A stretch of 33,552 bases of DNA, from positions 1 through 33,552 of the forward strand of contig NZ_BMZI01000002.1 of assembly GCF_014652715.1 (NCBI RefSeq), given 5' to 3'. Each line of letters starts with the position of its first letter. The first letter of the stretch is position 1. The position numbers were made by a program, and so were the translations under genes. Source of the DNA: Salinicola rhizosphaerae (GTDB lineage: Bacteria; Pseudomonadota; Gammaproteobacteria; Pseudomonadales; Halomonadaceae). The notes under the pieces are model-generated. The model saw only the letters and a list, made by a program, of their open reading frames with translations. It searched no databases and was not told the origin of the DNA. Positions 1-7,669 of the stretch are shown piece by piece.

Positions 1-24
1 GCGTGAGCGATGTCTCGCTCACGC
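1..24 (-). terminator. Hairpin at the 3' end of arfA (terminator or RNase III site)
   Basis: A perfect inverted repeat: arms GCGTGAGCGA (1-10) and TCGCTCACGC (15-24) around a 4-nt loop. Read on the minus strand, the arfA stop codon (21-19) lies inside the first arm. In E. coli, arfA mRNA is cut or terminated at a hairpin in its 3' coding region, giving non-stop transcripts controlled by tmRNA; a hairpin over the stop codon fits that scheme. Any U-tract would lie beyond base 1 and cannot be seen. Confidence 0.75.
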
Positions 25-171
25 CGCTTGGCAATGGCGCCCTCCCTGGGGCGCACGACCCTTGCGGGTGTAGCTACCCTTGCCCTTCCTGGGTTTCTGC
101 TGCTGCTGGCGAAACTGCGGTGAGCGCAGCGCGGCCTTGAGTGCGTTATCGCGTATGGGATGAGGTGACAT
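19..171 (-). CDS. arfA: Alternative ribosome-rescue factor ArfA
   Basis: A 50-residue basic protein starting MSPHPIRDNALKAALRSPQF and containing the KGKGSYTRKGR block. ArfA enters the empty mRNA channel of ribosomes stalled on non-stop mRNA and recruits RF2 to release the chain when trans-translation is overloaded. The IRDNAL...FRQ...KGKGSY.RKG pattern is the ArfA core; E. coli ArfA has IKDNAIEALL...FRQR...KGKGSYMRKG in the same spacing. The start is supported by AGGGAGA a few bases upstream. The C-terminal tail after the RKG block is short, as in the truncated active form of E. coli ArfA. The stop codon lies inside a strong hairpin, suggesting the same non-stop self-regulation. The gene is small and easy to miss, but the motif match makes the call firm. 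Confidence 0.88.
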   Translation of the reverse strand: MSPHPIRDNALKAALRSPQFRQQQQKPRKGKGSYTRKGRAPQGGRHCQAA

Positions 172-274
172 CGTTGTCTCCCTGAGATCGTTCAACGACG
201 CACAACCGAGGCGCCCTAGCGGTCGGCACCCCGTATGCGCGGAGAGGCGAGGATGGCGATGAACAGGCGACTTT

Positions 275-853
275 TCAACCCACTTGGACGAACAGGTGTT
301 CGTAGAGAATTGCCGCGCCGATGGCGATCAGAACCAGTCCACCGAGCATTTCCGCCCGCTTACCGATCAACGCCCCGATGGCACGCCCGAGCATGATCCC
401 GGCGGTCACCATCACCGTGGTGGCGACGCCGATGGAGAGCGCCGCGACAACGATATTGACCTTGGCGAACGCCAGCGTCACGCCGATCGCCATCGCATCG
501 ATGCTGGTCGCGAAAGCCGTTGCCACCAGCATCCAGAACGAAGATTTGCGAGGCTCATCCCGCTTTGCGCTGTCGTCGGCGGGTTTGAATCCCTCCCACA
601 TCATGTGAGCGCCCAGGCCCGCCAGCAGGAAGAAGGCGATCCAGTGATCCCACTCGGACACGAATCGCGAAGCGGCCAGTCCGATTGCCCAGCCGATGAC
701 CGGCGTGATGGTCTCCACCACGCCAAAAATCAGCCCGATGCGCAGCGCCGCCGGGAGACGAGTTCGCGTCAGAGCGGCGCCCTTGCCGATCGAAGCTGCA
801 AAGGCATCCGTCGACATGGCAAAAGCGAGAAGCGCAAGAGAAGCAGGATTCAT
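275..853 (-). CDS. mntP: Manganese efflux pump MntP
   Basis: A 192-residue inner-membrane protein starting [21 protein letters not shown]. MntP exports Mn2+ and protects cells from manganese excess. The two half-repeats each carry an acidic signature, [13 protein letters not shown] near the N-terminus and [16 protein letters not shown] in the second half, the positions of the membrane aspartates needed for transport in E. coli MntP. Six hydrophobic segments are evident and the length matches the family. The frame stays open upstream to 973, but residues before MNPAS are non-homologous and overlap the putative leader RNA, so 853 is chosen as start. No strong Shine-Dalgarno sequence is seen. 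Control is probably by the riboswitch-like leader upstream. Confidence 0.93.
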   Translation of the reverse strand: MNPASLALLAFAMSTDAFAASIGKGAALTRTRLPAALRIGLIFGVVETITPVIGWAIGLAASRFVSEWDHWIAFFLLAGLGAHMMWEGFKPADDSAKRDEPRKSSFWMLVATAFATSIDAMAIGVTLAFAKVNIVVAALSIGVATTVMVTAGIMLGRAIGALIGKRAEMLGGLVLIAIGAAILYEHLFVQVG

Positions 854-877
854 GGACTGTCGGCCGATTGATTGCCC

Positions 878-1013
878 GGATACGCCGCACACCGAAGTGG
901 CGTCAGTCGTATCCCTGGTCTTGCCAACCCGAGGCAGGCGACCATGCTGCGGCGTCGCCGAGCGTAGTGCCATGACTGTCGCTGCATCGCGAAAGCAAGA
1001 AGTGACTCCAAGA
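878..1013 (-). promoter_or_regulatory. Candidate Mn2+ riboswitch (yybP-ykoY-like) leader of mntP
   Basis: On the minus strand a roughly 100-nt element runs from 1013 to 913. Its ends pair (UCUUGG, 1013-1008, with CCAGGG, 918-913). The 5' side continues as GGAGU, resembling the conserved GGGGAGUAG loop, and the 3' side has GCAAGACC directly before the closing stem, as in yybP-ykoY aptamers. An internal GGCGAC/GUCGCC hairpin and a CUACG segment are present. Immediately 3', GGATACG (915-909) can pair with CGTATCC (884-878), and the first arm overlaps the closing stem, so the two structures exclude each other as in an expression platform. The placement before mntP is the expected one. The 5' loop is degenerate, so this remains a candidate. 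Confidence 0.5.
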
Positions 1014-1244
1014 GTAGCGACACTCTAGCCCCTGCATGGCGAAAGTTCAATAAACGACTGAAAAACAAGAGAAAATTAACCAAAGTGAACTCATGACGTC
1101 AGGGTTGATCAACTTAATCACGGTTGCATTTTGCAACAGGAGTTCGGTCTTGCCGACGAGGCGCGGGGCCCGGTGCTGAATTCGCTTGTCGGGATTTTCG
1201 TGTGTTGTCGAGCCCCGCCACCAGAGATGTCTTCTGACTGCTGT

Positions 1245-1275
1245 TTATCGGAAAAACAGTTTAGTTATCGGAAAA
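1245..1275. repeat. Two direct repeats of TTATCGGAAAA, 20 bp apart
   Basis: TTATCGGAAAA occurs at 1245-1255 and 1265-1275, a spacing of two helical turns. A third, weaker relative (TTATCCGGGAA) follows at 1281-1291. The first copy also lies within CTGTTT...AAACAG, a 6-bp inverted repeat. Such phased copies could bind an activator for the downstream cluster; no known consensus is recognised. Confidence 0.45.
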
Positions 1276-1728
1276 GCGGTTTATCCGGGAAATGACCTGG
1301 CCGTAAAACGACCTGGCTGAGAAACAGGTCGCCCGGGAATCAAAGCGCGCGCAGGAAAGCCACTAGCCGGCAGGAGCATCGTCGCCAAATGATGCCAATC
1401 AGAGACACTTAAAAACAGCAGTGTCGTTAAAAAGAGACGCATAAGAATAAAGTATGATCTGGTCCAATCGGCGAGGTATTGAATATGCGTTAATCTAAAT
1501 TAATAGATCCTGATATACCGGACTAGCATCACCATTCAACATCAGATTCAGAGGAAAATCAGTCGGTCGTTTAAAACCCGTTATCAATAATAGCCAGGCG
1601 GACTATTGTGTAAAAAAATGTTTCAATCGATTCAAGATAGCACATTGAATCAGCGTTCAAATAAAATAAAATGCATAAAAATCATAATGATATAAATATT
1701 GTCCAATGATTATTTTGCTCACACCTCG

Positions 1729-1757
1729 TTGACATAATGCAGCAAACTTTTACTTAT
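1729..1757 (+). promoter_or_regulatory. Possible sigma70-type promoter upstream of the first T3SS gene
   Basis: A perfect -35 hexamer TTGACA (1729-1734) is followed after 17 bp by ACTTAT (1752-1757), a poor -10 with 3 of 6 consensus bases. It lies about 140 bp before the first small gene. The good -35 with a weak -10 would suit an activator-dependent promoter. No Hrp box or other alternative-sigma signature was recognised. Confidence 0.25.
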
Positions 1758-1893
1758 GCGGCGCCGATTTGTCATTGCTGAACAGTAATCTGAATGCGTC
1801 AGGTCGAAGTCGAACTGCGATGATCTCGATCCGGCAAATTCTCTCAGCCGCCAAATTCGGTGGCTCGAACCTAACGCATTCAGGAGAAGTCCC

Positions 1894-2067
1894 ATGGCCG
1901 ATTCCACCACTATCGATCCGACCACCTCCAACGACAGCGCTGATTCCGCCATTAGTCAGCTGGAAGCTGTTTTCGATCAAGCGATCGAAAAATCCGCTGA
2001 AATCACCAAGGTCACGACCGAGAAGAAGACCATGCTGGACGCCACCAAACAGCGCCCGCAGAACTGA
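1894..2067 (+). CDS. 57-residue small protein, candidate T3SS secreted or filament subunit
   Basis: Encodes 57 residues starting MADSTTIDPTTSNDSAD and ending ATKQRPQN. The start is well supported by AGGAGAA (1882-1888) six bases upstream. The first 18 residues are Ser/Thr/Asp-rich and likely disordered, as in secreted T3SS proteins. Residues about 19-53 form a probable amphipathic helix with heptad-like hydrophobics. There is no cysteine, signal peptide or membrane segment. As the first gene of the cluster, ahead of sctD and followed by a stem-loop, it could be a needle subunit (SctF), a chaperone or another early substrate. No family was recognised. The coding call is fairly sure; the function is open. 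Confidence 0.7.
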   Translation: MADSTTIDPTTSNDSADSAISQLEAVFDQAIEKSAEITKVTTEKKTMLDATKQRPQN

Positions 2068-2078
2068 TTTCGCTCTGT

Positions 2079-2099
2079 CGCGGGGCGGTATCGCCCGCG
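2079..2099 (+). other. GC-rich stem-loop after the first small gene
   Basis: CGCGGGGCG and CGCCCGCG (with one bulged G) flank a GTAT loop, 12 bp after the stop of the 57-residue gene. No U-tract follows, so it is more likely an mRNA-stabilising or attenuating hairpin than a full terminator. A comparable stem-loop follows the second small gene at 10150-10172. Confidence 0.4.
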
Positions 2100-2273
2100 T
2101 CGCCATCCGGGCCGAGCGGCTGGGGAAGCGTTCTCGCTCTCTCGCCATCGGTGCCGGATGGTTTCAGTTTCCTTGCCCTCTGACGGGTTGCGGCGGGACG
2201 AGCCGCCACATCGCCGACGCATCGGCGCCCTGTCGGGAGGTCATTTTCTCGTAGGACGCATACGGGATACTCC

Positions 2274-3227
2274 ATGAATACCGTCAGCCCATCACCGGCG
2301 TCGACGCAGGACATCGTAGCGACGCTGGAGGTCATCTCCGGTCTGCATCGAGGCGCTGTCATCGAGTGGCGCGGTGCGGCCTGCCACATTGGCGCCGATG
2401 AGAGCGCCGATGTCTGGCTGGGTGATGCGGGAATATCACCCGAGCACACGATACTCAGATTTCACGGCCGCCAGATGGCGGTCGAAGCCGCCGGGGGCGA
2501 TATCACTGTGGCCGATCAGACCGTGCGTGAAGGAACGGGACTGCGCTGCGAGTCGCCGGTCACGATTCGCCTCGGGAATGCGACGATCCGTATTTCGCGC
2601 CCGACACCGCCGCCACTTCTGCCGAAGTTTCCGCGTCTGCCCGGCATGCCGCCGAGACTCAAACGCTCGCTCAACCGCAGTGCGCCAGTGATGGCGTTGA
2701 TCGTGACACTGGGCGTCCTGGGCCTCTACGAGTTCGTCGACGTCAATCAGGCCGGCGCCAACATCGGCAGCTTCGAACCGCTGGTCACGGTCGACGAGCA
2801 GGCCATCCGGGGCGCCCGGCAGCTGGTTGCCGATGCCGAGCCCGGGCCGGCGACAGCGCTGCGCGACCACTTGGCAGCAGCAGGGCTGAATGCCATGACG
2901 GTGAGCCGTCACGATCGCTATCTCAGCGTGTCGGGCCATTACGACCAGGGTCAGAAATCGGCCTGGGACGAGACCCAGCGATGGTTCGATCAGCGCTTCG
3001 GCAGCCGCCACGTACTGCTCAATTCGGTGACGGCCCGGAGTACACCGAGTCAGCCCGACCTACAGCTGAGCGCCGTCTGGCTGGGCGAGAACCCCTACGT
3101 GATCGACCGCGACGGCAAACGTCTCTATCCGGGCGCAGCGCTGCCGTCCGGCTGGGTGGTGTCGGCGATCGACGATCAGCGCGTGCTGCTGCGTCATGGC
3201 GACGAGCAGTTCTCGCTGACGCTATAG
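2274..3227 (+). CDS. sctD: T3SS inner-membrane ring protein SctD (FHA-domain type)
   Basis: A 317-residue single-pass membrane protein. Residues 15-110 form a cytoplasmic FHA-like beta-sandwich (LEVISGLHRGAVIEW... SPEHTILRFHGRQMAVEA). A proline/arginine-rich stretch (111-137) leads to one transmembrane helix (about 138-153). The periplasmic part (170-255) resembles ring-building modules, and the C-terminus (GKRLYPGAALPSGWVVSAID...RVLLRHGDEQ) is the ending typical of YscD/Y4yQ-like proteins. SctD forms the outer inner-membrane ring around SctJ and contacts the secretin. It is shorter than YscD (about 420 residues) but close to rhizobial forms. The Shine-Dalgarno sequence is weak; the start is chosen because it gives the whole FHA domain. 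The gene is followed 12 bp later by the next gene. Confidence 0.85.
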   Translation: MNTVSPSPASTQDIVATLEVISGLHRGAVIEWRGAACHIGADESADVWLGDAGISPEHTILRFHGRQMAVEAAGGDITVADQTVREGTGLRCESPVTIRLGNATIRISRPTPPPLLPKFPRLPGMPPRLKRSLNRSAPVMALIVTLGVLGLYEFVDVNQAGANIGSFEPLVTVDEQAIRGARQLVADAEPGPATALRDHLAAAGLNAMTVSRHDRYLSVSGHYDQGQKSAWDETQRWFDQRFGSRHVLLNSVTARSTPSQPDLQLSAVWLGENPYVIDRDGKRLYPGAALPSGWVVSAIDDQRVLLRHGDEQFSLTL

Positions 3228-3239
3228 GCCGGCTGCCGG

Positions 3240-3650
3240 ATGAGGATCGGTGAGCGCGCGACGCCGGCGGAGCGACGAGAAGCCCTCGGCGTCGAGCCGA
3301 TATCGCCGACGGCTGCCGAGCGCAACATTCGCACTCGGGATGCCTTCACGCGGGCCATCAGCGAAGCACGCCAGCAGCGCTCGCTACGGCCAGCGCTTCG
3401 CCAGCGGCTGAGTGCCCTGGCGGCGCCGGCCCCGAGCGATCCCGCTACATTCTCCGGCGCGCGCAGCATCGAGCTGCTCGAACACGTCATCGATCACCTG
3501 CTGCCGGAGCTCGAGGTCGATGAGGCAACGCGAGACGCCGCACGCTCGATACTCCATGAGGAGCTTCAGTGGCGGCAGGCCTACGACGGCCGGATCAACG
3601 AGCCGCTCGCCATCCGCTCTGGCGCGGACGATGAAGAGGAGACGACATGA
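3240..3650 (+). CDS. 136-residue T3SS protein in the SctX position
   Basis: A soluble, arginine- and alanine-rich protein of 136 residues without signal peptide or membrane segment. It lies between sctD and a YscY-like TPR gene that precedes sctV, the place of YscX in the Yersinia-type yscX-yscY-lcrD order. Residues about 70-115 (SIELLEHVIDHLLPELEVDE...) are predicted helical and could correspond to the C-terminal helices by which YscX binds YscY. Direct sequence similarity to YscX is weak by eye, so the assignment rests mainly on position. The last codons overlap the next start (ATGA at 3647), indicating translational coupling. YscX is an early substrate needed for export-apparatus function. 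The ATG at 3240 has a poor ribosome-binding site. Confidence 0.55.
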   Translation: MRIGERATPAERREALGVEPISPTAAERNIRTRDAFTRAISEARQQRSLRPALRQRLSALAAPAPSDPATFSGARSIELLEHVIDHLLPELEVDEATRDAARSILHEELQWRQAYDGRINEPLAIRSGADDEEETT

Positions 3651-4030
3651 GTCAACGCGATGACCGCGACGCCGCCGACCTGCTCCACCTCATCGGCTAT
3701 CTCTATCTGCAGAGCGGCCAACGCCCGCGTGGCCTGGTGCTGCTGCTCGTCGCCAATCGCCTGGCGCCGGGGCACACCGGCATTCTTCACGCGCTCTGCC
3801 AGGGGTTTCTCGCCAGCGGCCAGGGCCAGCGCGCGCTGCACACGATCGAGCGAATCGAAGCCACCGCGCCGAACCCGCCCGACCCGGCGCTCACGCTGTT
3901 GAGAGGCCGTGCCCAGGCGTTGAACGGCGATACCGATCAGGCCCGCGCCAGCTATCGCGACTATCTGGCGCAGCGGCGTCTCGCCCGTGCCGAGGAGTCT
4001 GGACGTCCTGAGCGTGGGGGCGAGGCATGA
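3647..4030 (+). CDS. TPR-type T3SS chaperone, SctY/YscY-like
   Basis: Encodes 127 residues with tetratricopeptide-like helical repeats: LLHLIGYLYLQSGQRPRGLV (residues 11-30), LLLVANRLAPGHTGILHALCQGFLASGQ and LLRGRAQALNGDTDQARASY. This layout matches the YscY/AscY family, three TPR-like units in about 115-130 residues, which binds SctX and the SctV cytoplasmic ring. Its position directly before sctV, overlapping it by four bases (ATGA, 4027-4030), is the conserved one. The gene is also coupled to the preceding gene by an ATGA overlap. It is cytoplasmic. It could alternatively be an LcrH-type class II chaperone, but those are larger and usually sit beside translocators. Confidence 0.7.
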   Translation: MSQRDDRDAADLLHLIGYLYLQSGQRPRGLVLLLVANRLAPGHTGILHALCQGFLASGQGQRALHTIERIEATAPNPPDPALTLLRGRAQALNGDTDQARASYRDYLAQRRLARAEESGRPERGGEA

Positions 4031-6180
4031 GGAGCCTGCTCGCGCGTCTCGATCTCGTCGCTCGCCGCGCTGCGCAGCGTAGCGACGTCATCATCGCCGC
4101 CTTCATGGTGCTGGCGGTGGTGATGATGATCATCCCGCTGCCCACGCCGCTGGTCGACGCCCTGATCGGCATCAACATCGGCTTCAGCCTGCTGATTCTG
4201 GTGGTCGCTTTCTACATTTCCCACCCGGTCGAGTTCTCCTCGCTGCCACCGATCATCCTGCTCGCCACGCTGTTCCGGCTGGCGCTGTCGATCACCACGA
4301 CCCGGCTGATTCTTCTCGACGCCGATGCCGGCCAGATCGTCAGTGCCTTCGGCAACTTCGTCATCGCCGGTGAAGTCGTCATCGGCATGGTGGTCTTTCT
4401 GATCATCACCGTGGCGCAGTTTCTGGTCATCACCAAGGGGTCCGAGCGCGTGGCCGAGGTCGCCGCCCGCTTCACGCTGGATGCCATGCCCGGCAAGCAG
4501 ATGAGCATCGACAACGATCTGCGCAATGGCGATATCGACACCGCCGAGGCGCGCCGCCGGCGCTCGCGTCTGGAGAGCGAAAGTCAGCTCTACGGCGCCA
4601 TGGATGGCGCGATGAAATTCGTCAAGGGGGACGCCATCGCCGGGCTGGTCATTCTCTTCGTCAACCTGATCGGCGGCCTGCTGATCGGCATGCTCGAGCA
4701 TGACATGGCATTCGGCGACGCCGTCGAGACCTATTCGCTGCTGACGGTCGGCGACGGCCTGATCGCGCAGATTCCTGCGCTTCTGATCTCCATTGGCGCC
4801 GGGACCGTGGTCACCCGCGTCAGCTCCGACAACGCCAGCGACCTCGGCAGCGAGATCGTCGGCCAGCTCGGCAGCAACAGCAAGGCGCTGGGCATGACCG
4901 CCACGGTGCTGTTCTGCGCCGCTTTCATTCCCGGTTTCGCCACCGGAGTATTTCTCTCACTCGCCGCTCTGCTCGGCGGCGGCGCCTTCTACCTGCGCCG
5001 TCGCCAGCAGCGCCAGAGCGCCGAGGCATCGCCATCGGCGGAAACCGAAACGCCGATGCCGGCTGAACCGAACCCAGTGGCGGAAGCAGAGCCGGCCACG
5101 CCGACACACGCAGACGACGATCCGCGCCACCACCGCGTCATGCTCGGCCTGAGCGCCACGCTGGCCGACGAGCTGCCGCTCGATATCCTGCGCGAAGCGA
5201 TGCAGCACGCCGGGGAGCAGGTCGAGCGCGATCTCGGCATCGCCATTCCGGCCATCGGCCTGCGAATCGAGCCGGCGCTGGTGGCGCGGCACTTCACCAT
5301 CGAGCTCGATGAGGTGCCGGTGCTCAGAGGAGAACTACCGGCTGACTCGCTGCTGCTCGACGATGACGACACGCTTCTGGCGGTCGTCGAGATCACGCCA
5401 ACGCCGCAGCCGGCGCTGGTGGATCGCGGTCAGTGGCAGTGGCTACCGGCCGAGGCCGCCGACACGCTGGACGATGCCGGCATTCGTTATCTCACGCCGG
5501 CGCAGACGCTCGAACGCTGCCTCGAGCGGATGCTCGACCGTTACGCGGGCGAATTCGTCGGCATCCAGGAAGCGCGAGCGCTGCTTTCCGAGATGGAGAG
5601 CCACTACGCCGAGCTGGTCAACGAGGCGGTTCGGGTGGTATCGCTACAGAAGATGGCGGAGATCCTGCGCCGACTGGTCAGCGAGGGTGTGCCGGTACGC
5701 ACCATGCGCACGATTCTGGAAGCGATGGTTACCGTCGGCGGTCAGGAGACGAATAGCGCGCGTCTGGCCGACCGTGTGCGGATCGCACTGGCGCGTCAGA
5801 TCTGCCACCGCCACGCCGGTGCCGACCGCGTGCTGCCGGCCTGGGTTGCCACACGCCCCCTCGAGGAAGCGCTGCGCAGTGCGCAGCGTCATGGCGACGA
5901 TCAGCCGCGCAGTGCGCTGCCGACGCCGCTATCGCGTGCCTTGAACAGCTGGTTCGAGCAGCAGCTCGCGGCGCTTGAAGGCGATCTGAAACCGGTCGTC
6001 GTCATCGCCCATGATGTCCGTGCCTCACTGCAGCAGTGGGTTCGACAGCAGGAGATCGACCTGCCGGTCATCGCCTGGCAGGAGATCGCACCGGAGTTTC
6101 ATCTGCAAGCGATCGCGCAGGTGCGGCTGCCCAGACCGACGACAAGACGCGAGGCGCAACCTCAGGCGCGGGCGGAGTGA
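4027..6180 (+). CDS. sctV: T3SS major export apparatus protein SctV (FHIPEP family)
   Basis: A 717-residue inner-membrane protein that forms the nonameric export gate and, through its cytoplasmic ring, docks chaperone-substrate complexes. Residues 20-325 contain the transmembrane helices. The FHIPEP signature region is clear (FTLDAMPGKQMSIDNDLRNG, 149-168, then ESQLYGAMDGAMKFVKGDAI, 184-203). The end of the membrane domain, TRVSSDNASDLGSEIVGQL (263-281), is also typical. An Ala/Pro/Glu-rich linker (about 330-365) joins the cytoplasmic domain (365-700). The length is normal for SctV (680-720). The start overlaps the previous stop by four bases. All expected regions are intact, so the protein is probably functional. 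Confidence 0.97.
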   Translation: MRSLLARLDLVARRAAQRSDVIIAAFMVLAVVMMIIPLPTPLVDALIGINIGFSLLILVVAFYISHPVEFSSLPPIILLATLFRLALSITTTRLILLDADAGQIVSAFGNFVIAGEVVIGMVVFLIITVAQFLVITKGSERVAEVAARFTLDAMPGKQMSIDNDLRNGDIDTAEARRRRSRLESESQLYGAMDGAMKFVKGDAIAGLVILFVNLIGGLLIGMLEHDMAFGDAVETYSLLTVGDGLIAQIPALLISIGAGTVVTRVSSDNASDLGSEIVGQLGSNSKALGMTATVLFCAAFIPGFATGVFLSLAALLGGGAFYLRRRQQRQSAEASPSAETETPMPAEPNPVAEAEPATPTHADDDPRHHRVMLGLSATLADELPLDILREAMQHAGEQVERDLGIAIPAIGLRIEPALVARHFTIELDEVPVLRGELPADSLLLDDDDTLLAVVEITPTPQPALVDRGQWQWLPAEAADTLDDAGIRYLTPAQTLERCLERMLDRYAGEFVGIQEARALLSEMESHYAELVNEAVRVVSLQKMAEILRRLVSEGVPVRTMRTILEAMVTVGGQETNSARLADRVRIALARQICHRHAGADRVLPAWVATRPLEEALRSAQRHGDDQPRSALPTPLSRALNSWFEQQLAALEGDLKPVVVIAHDVRASLQQWVRQQEIDLPVIAWQEIAPEFHLQAIAQVRLPRPTTRREAQPQARAE

Positions 6181-6222
6181 GGCGAGCCGGCCACGAGCGC
6201 GCAAGAGCGGGCTCGAGTGAAC

Positions 6223-6244
6223 AAAAAAGCGCGCCATCGCGCGC
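6223..6244 (-). terminator. Intrinsic terminator facing against the T3SS operon
   Basis: On the minus strand, GCGCGC-GATG-GCGCGC is followed directly by six T (plus-strand A run 6223-6228). It lies in the 106-bp gap between sctV and the secretin gene. No minus-strand gene ends here, so it would stop antisense transcription. On the plus strand it lacks a U-tract. Confidence 0.5.
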
Positions 6245-6286
6245 AACGAAACGATCACGGTAAAAGACGGGATTCTTGATGACAGA

Positions 6287-7669
6287 GTGGCAGCGAATTT
6301 CATGACCTTGACGGCGTTACCATCGATCCTACCCACGAGCCGCATGCCACACCGCCGGCCGCTGCTGGCACTCTCTCTGTTGTGGCCGGGGCTGCCGTGG
6401 CTGGTACTGTTGTCTCTGGTGCTTGGCGCTCTCCTCGGCCTACCGGAAACCGCCAGCGCCGATGTCACGGTGGATGGCGCCGGCCGGCCGATGACGCTGG
6501 AGACCGGCCAGGGCCGCATCCTGCGCTTCGATGGCGACATCGCCTCGGTGTTCGTCGCCAACCCCGACATCGCCGACGTCCAGGTCGTCTCCCCCGGCGT
6601 GATCTACCTCTTCGGCAAGCAGTCCGGCGACACCAACCTGATCGCGCTCGATGCCGACGACCAAAATCAGGCCTCGATGCATCTGCAGGTCCGCGATGGA
6701 GTCGAGGGCGCGCGACAGTCGCTGCGCGGTAGCGGCGGAGAGTCTCAGATTCGCCTCGGCATGGCCGGCAATCGGCTCGTCGCCAGCGGCACGAGCCGCT
6801 CCGTCGAGGGGGCCATGGCGACCCAGTCGACGCTCGAGGCGCAAGGTGCGAGCGGCGTCAACCGCACGACCTACGATGGCGCCACCCAGATCAATATCCG
6901 CGTGCGCTTCGCCGAGGTCGCCCGCGACGAGCTGCTCAACTACGGCATCAGCTGGAATGCATTGATCAACAACGGGTCGTTCTCGTTCGGTGTACTGACC
7001 AGCGACATCGCCAGCACGCCGAGCGCGGAAGGCGTCGACGGGCTGCTGCAGGCACTGCAGCAGAATAACCTGCTGCAGATTCTGGCCGAGCCGAACATCA
7101 CCACGGTCTCCGGGCAGACGGCAAGCTTCCTCGCCGGCGGCGAGATTCCCATTCCCGTTCCGGTCAACAACGACCTGGTCGGCATCCAGTACAAGCAGTA
7201 CGGGGTTTCGCTGCTGAGCACGCCGACGCTGCTGCCCAACGGGCGGATCTCGATGGAGGTGCGCCCGGAGGTGAGCAGCATCGCCAGCGACAACGTACAG
7301 ATCGCCGGCTACGACGTGCCGTCGCTGCAGGTGCGCCGGGCCGATACGGTGATCGAGGTCGGCAGCGGCCAGACTTTTGCCATCGCCGGCCTGTTCCAGC
7401 GCCAGGCCTCCAACGAGATCGAGCGGGTCCCGGTGCTCGGCGACATACCGATTCTGGGCCAGCTGTTTCGCTCGCGCCGCTTCCAGCGTAACGAAACCGA
7501 GCTGGTGATCCTGATCACCCCTTATCTCGTGGCGCCGTCGTCAGCGCCGACGCCGCGCACACCGCTGGATCAGGCACAGGTCGCGAGCTCGCCACGTCTG
7601 AATGACAGCCGCGCGCAGCACGCCCGCTCCGCCGGCGCCGACGACCCGTTCGGGTTCTACCTGCAATGA
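6287..7669 (+). CDS. rhcC2: T3SS secretin core (RhcC2 type, CpaC/Tad-like)
   Basis: A 460-residue outer-membrane secretin lacking the usual T3SS N-terminal N0/N1 domains. A signal peptide ends at about residue 58 (ETASA). Residues 60-125 form the pilus-formation N-terminal domain seen in Tad secretins (LETGQGRILRFDGDIASVFV...ADVQV). The secretin core spans about 200-415 and ends with the signature VPVLGDIPILGQLFRS...NETELVILITPYLV (381-414). It should form the outer-membrane pore of the injectisome together with the separate N-domain protein encoded at 9112-9732. The GTG at 6287, ATG at 6302 and ATG at 6344 are all possible starts; the last gives the most compact signal peptide. The stop overlaps the next start (ATGA). 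Confidence 0.88.
   Translation: MAANFMTLTALPSILPTSRMPHRRPLLALSLLWPGLPWLVLLSLVLGALLGLPETASADVTVDGAGRPMTLETGQGRILRFDGDIASVFVANPDIADVQVVSPGVIYLFGKQSGDTNLIALDADDQNQASMHLQVRDGVEGARQSLRGSGGESQIRLGMAGNRLVASGTSRSVEGAMATQSTLEAQGASGVNRTTYDGATQINIRVRFAEVARDELLNYGISWNALINNGSFSFGVLTSDIASTPSAEGVDGLLQALQQNNLLQILAEPNITTVSGQTASFLAGGEIPIPVPVNNDLVGIQYKQYGVSLLSTPTLLPNGRISMEVRPEVSSIASDNVQIAGYDVPSLQVRRADTVIEVGSGQTFAIAGLFQRQASNEIERVPVLGDIPILGQLFRSRRFQRNETELVILITPYLVAPSSAPTPRTPLDQAQVASSPRLNDSRAQHARSAGADDPFGFYLQ

Larger units (their letters stand above)
1014..1893. other. 880-bp AT-rich non-coding region upstream of the T3SS cluster
   Basis: No open frame here has convincing coding character. Base composition differs sharply from the GC-rich surroundings: bases 1621-1720 contain 25 G/C. 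Visible structure includes the palindrome GTTGATCAAC (1104-1113), the inverted repeat GTTGCA-TTT-TGCAAC (1123-1137) and two copies of TTATCGGAAAA spaced 20 bp apart (1245-1275). AT-rich DNA in front of secretion islands is typical of H-NS-type silencing and regulator binding; that role is inferred here. Confidence 0.6.

Noticed and set aside
284-871. A 195-codon plus-strand frame opposite mntP
   Set aside because: His/Arg/Asp-rich shadow of membrane-protein codons; mntP on the minus strand is clear.
1014-1893. Mobile-element remnant or attachment site to the left of the T3SS
   Set aside because: No transposase or integrase fragment, tRNA end or matching direct repeat at the other boundary was found by eye.
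1769-2254. A 161-codon plus-strand frame in the leader of the T3SS
   Set aside because: It has no ribosome-binding site or domain and overlaps out of frame the well-supported 57-residue gene.
3961-4701. A 246-codon minus-strand frame opposite sctV
   Set aside because: Its Asp/Gln/His/Arg-rich sequence is a typical shadow of membrane-helix codons; sctV is unambiguous.
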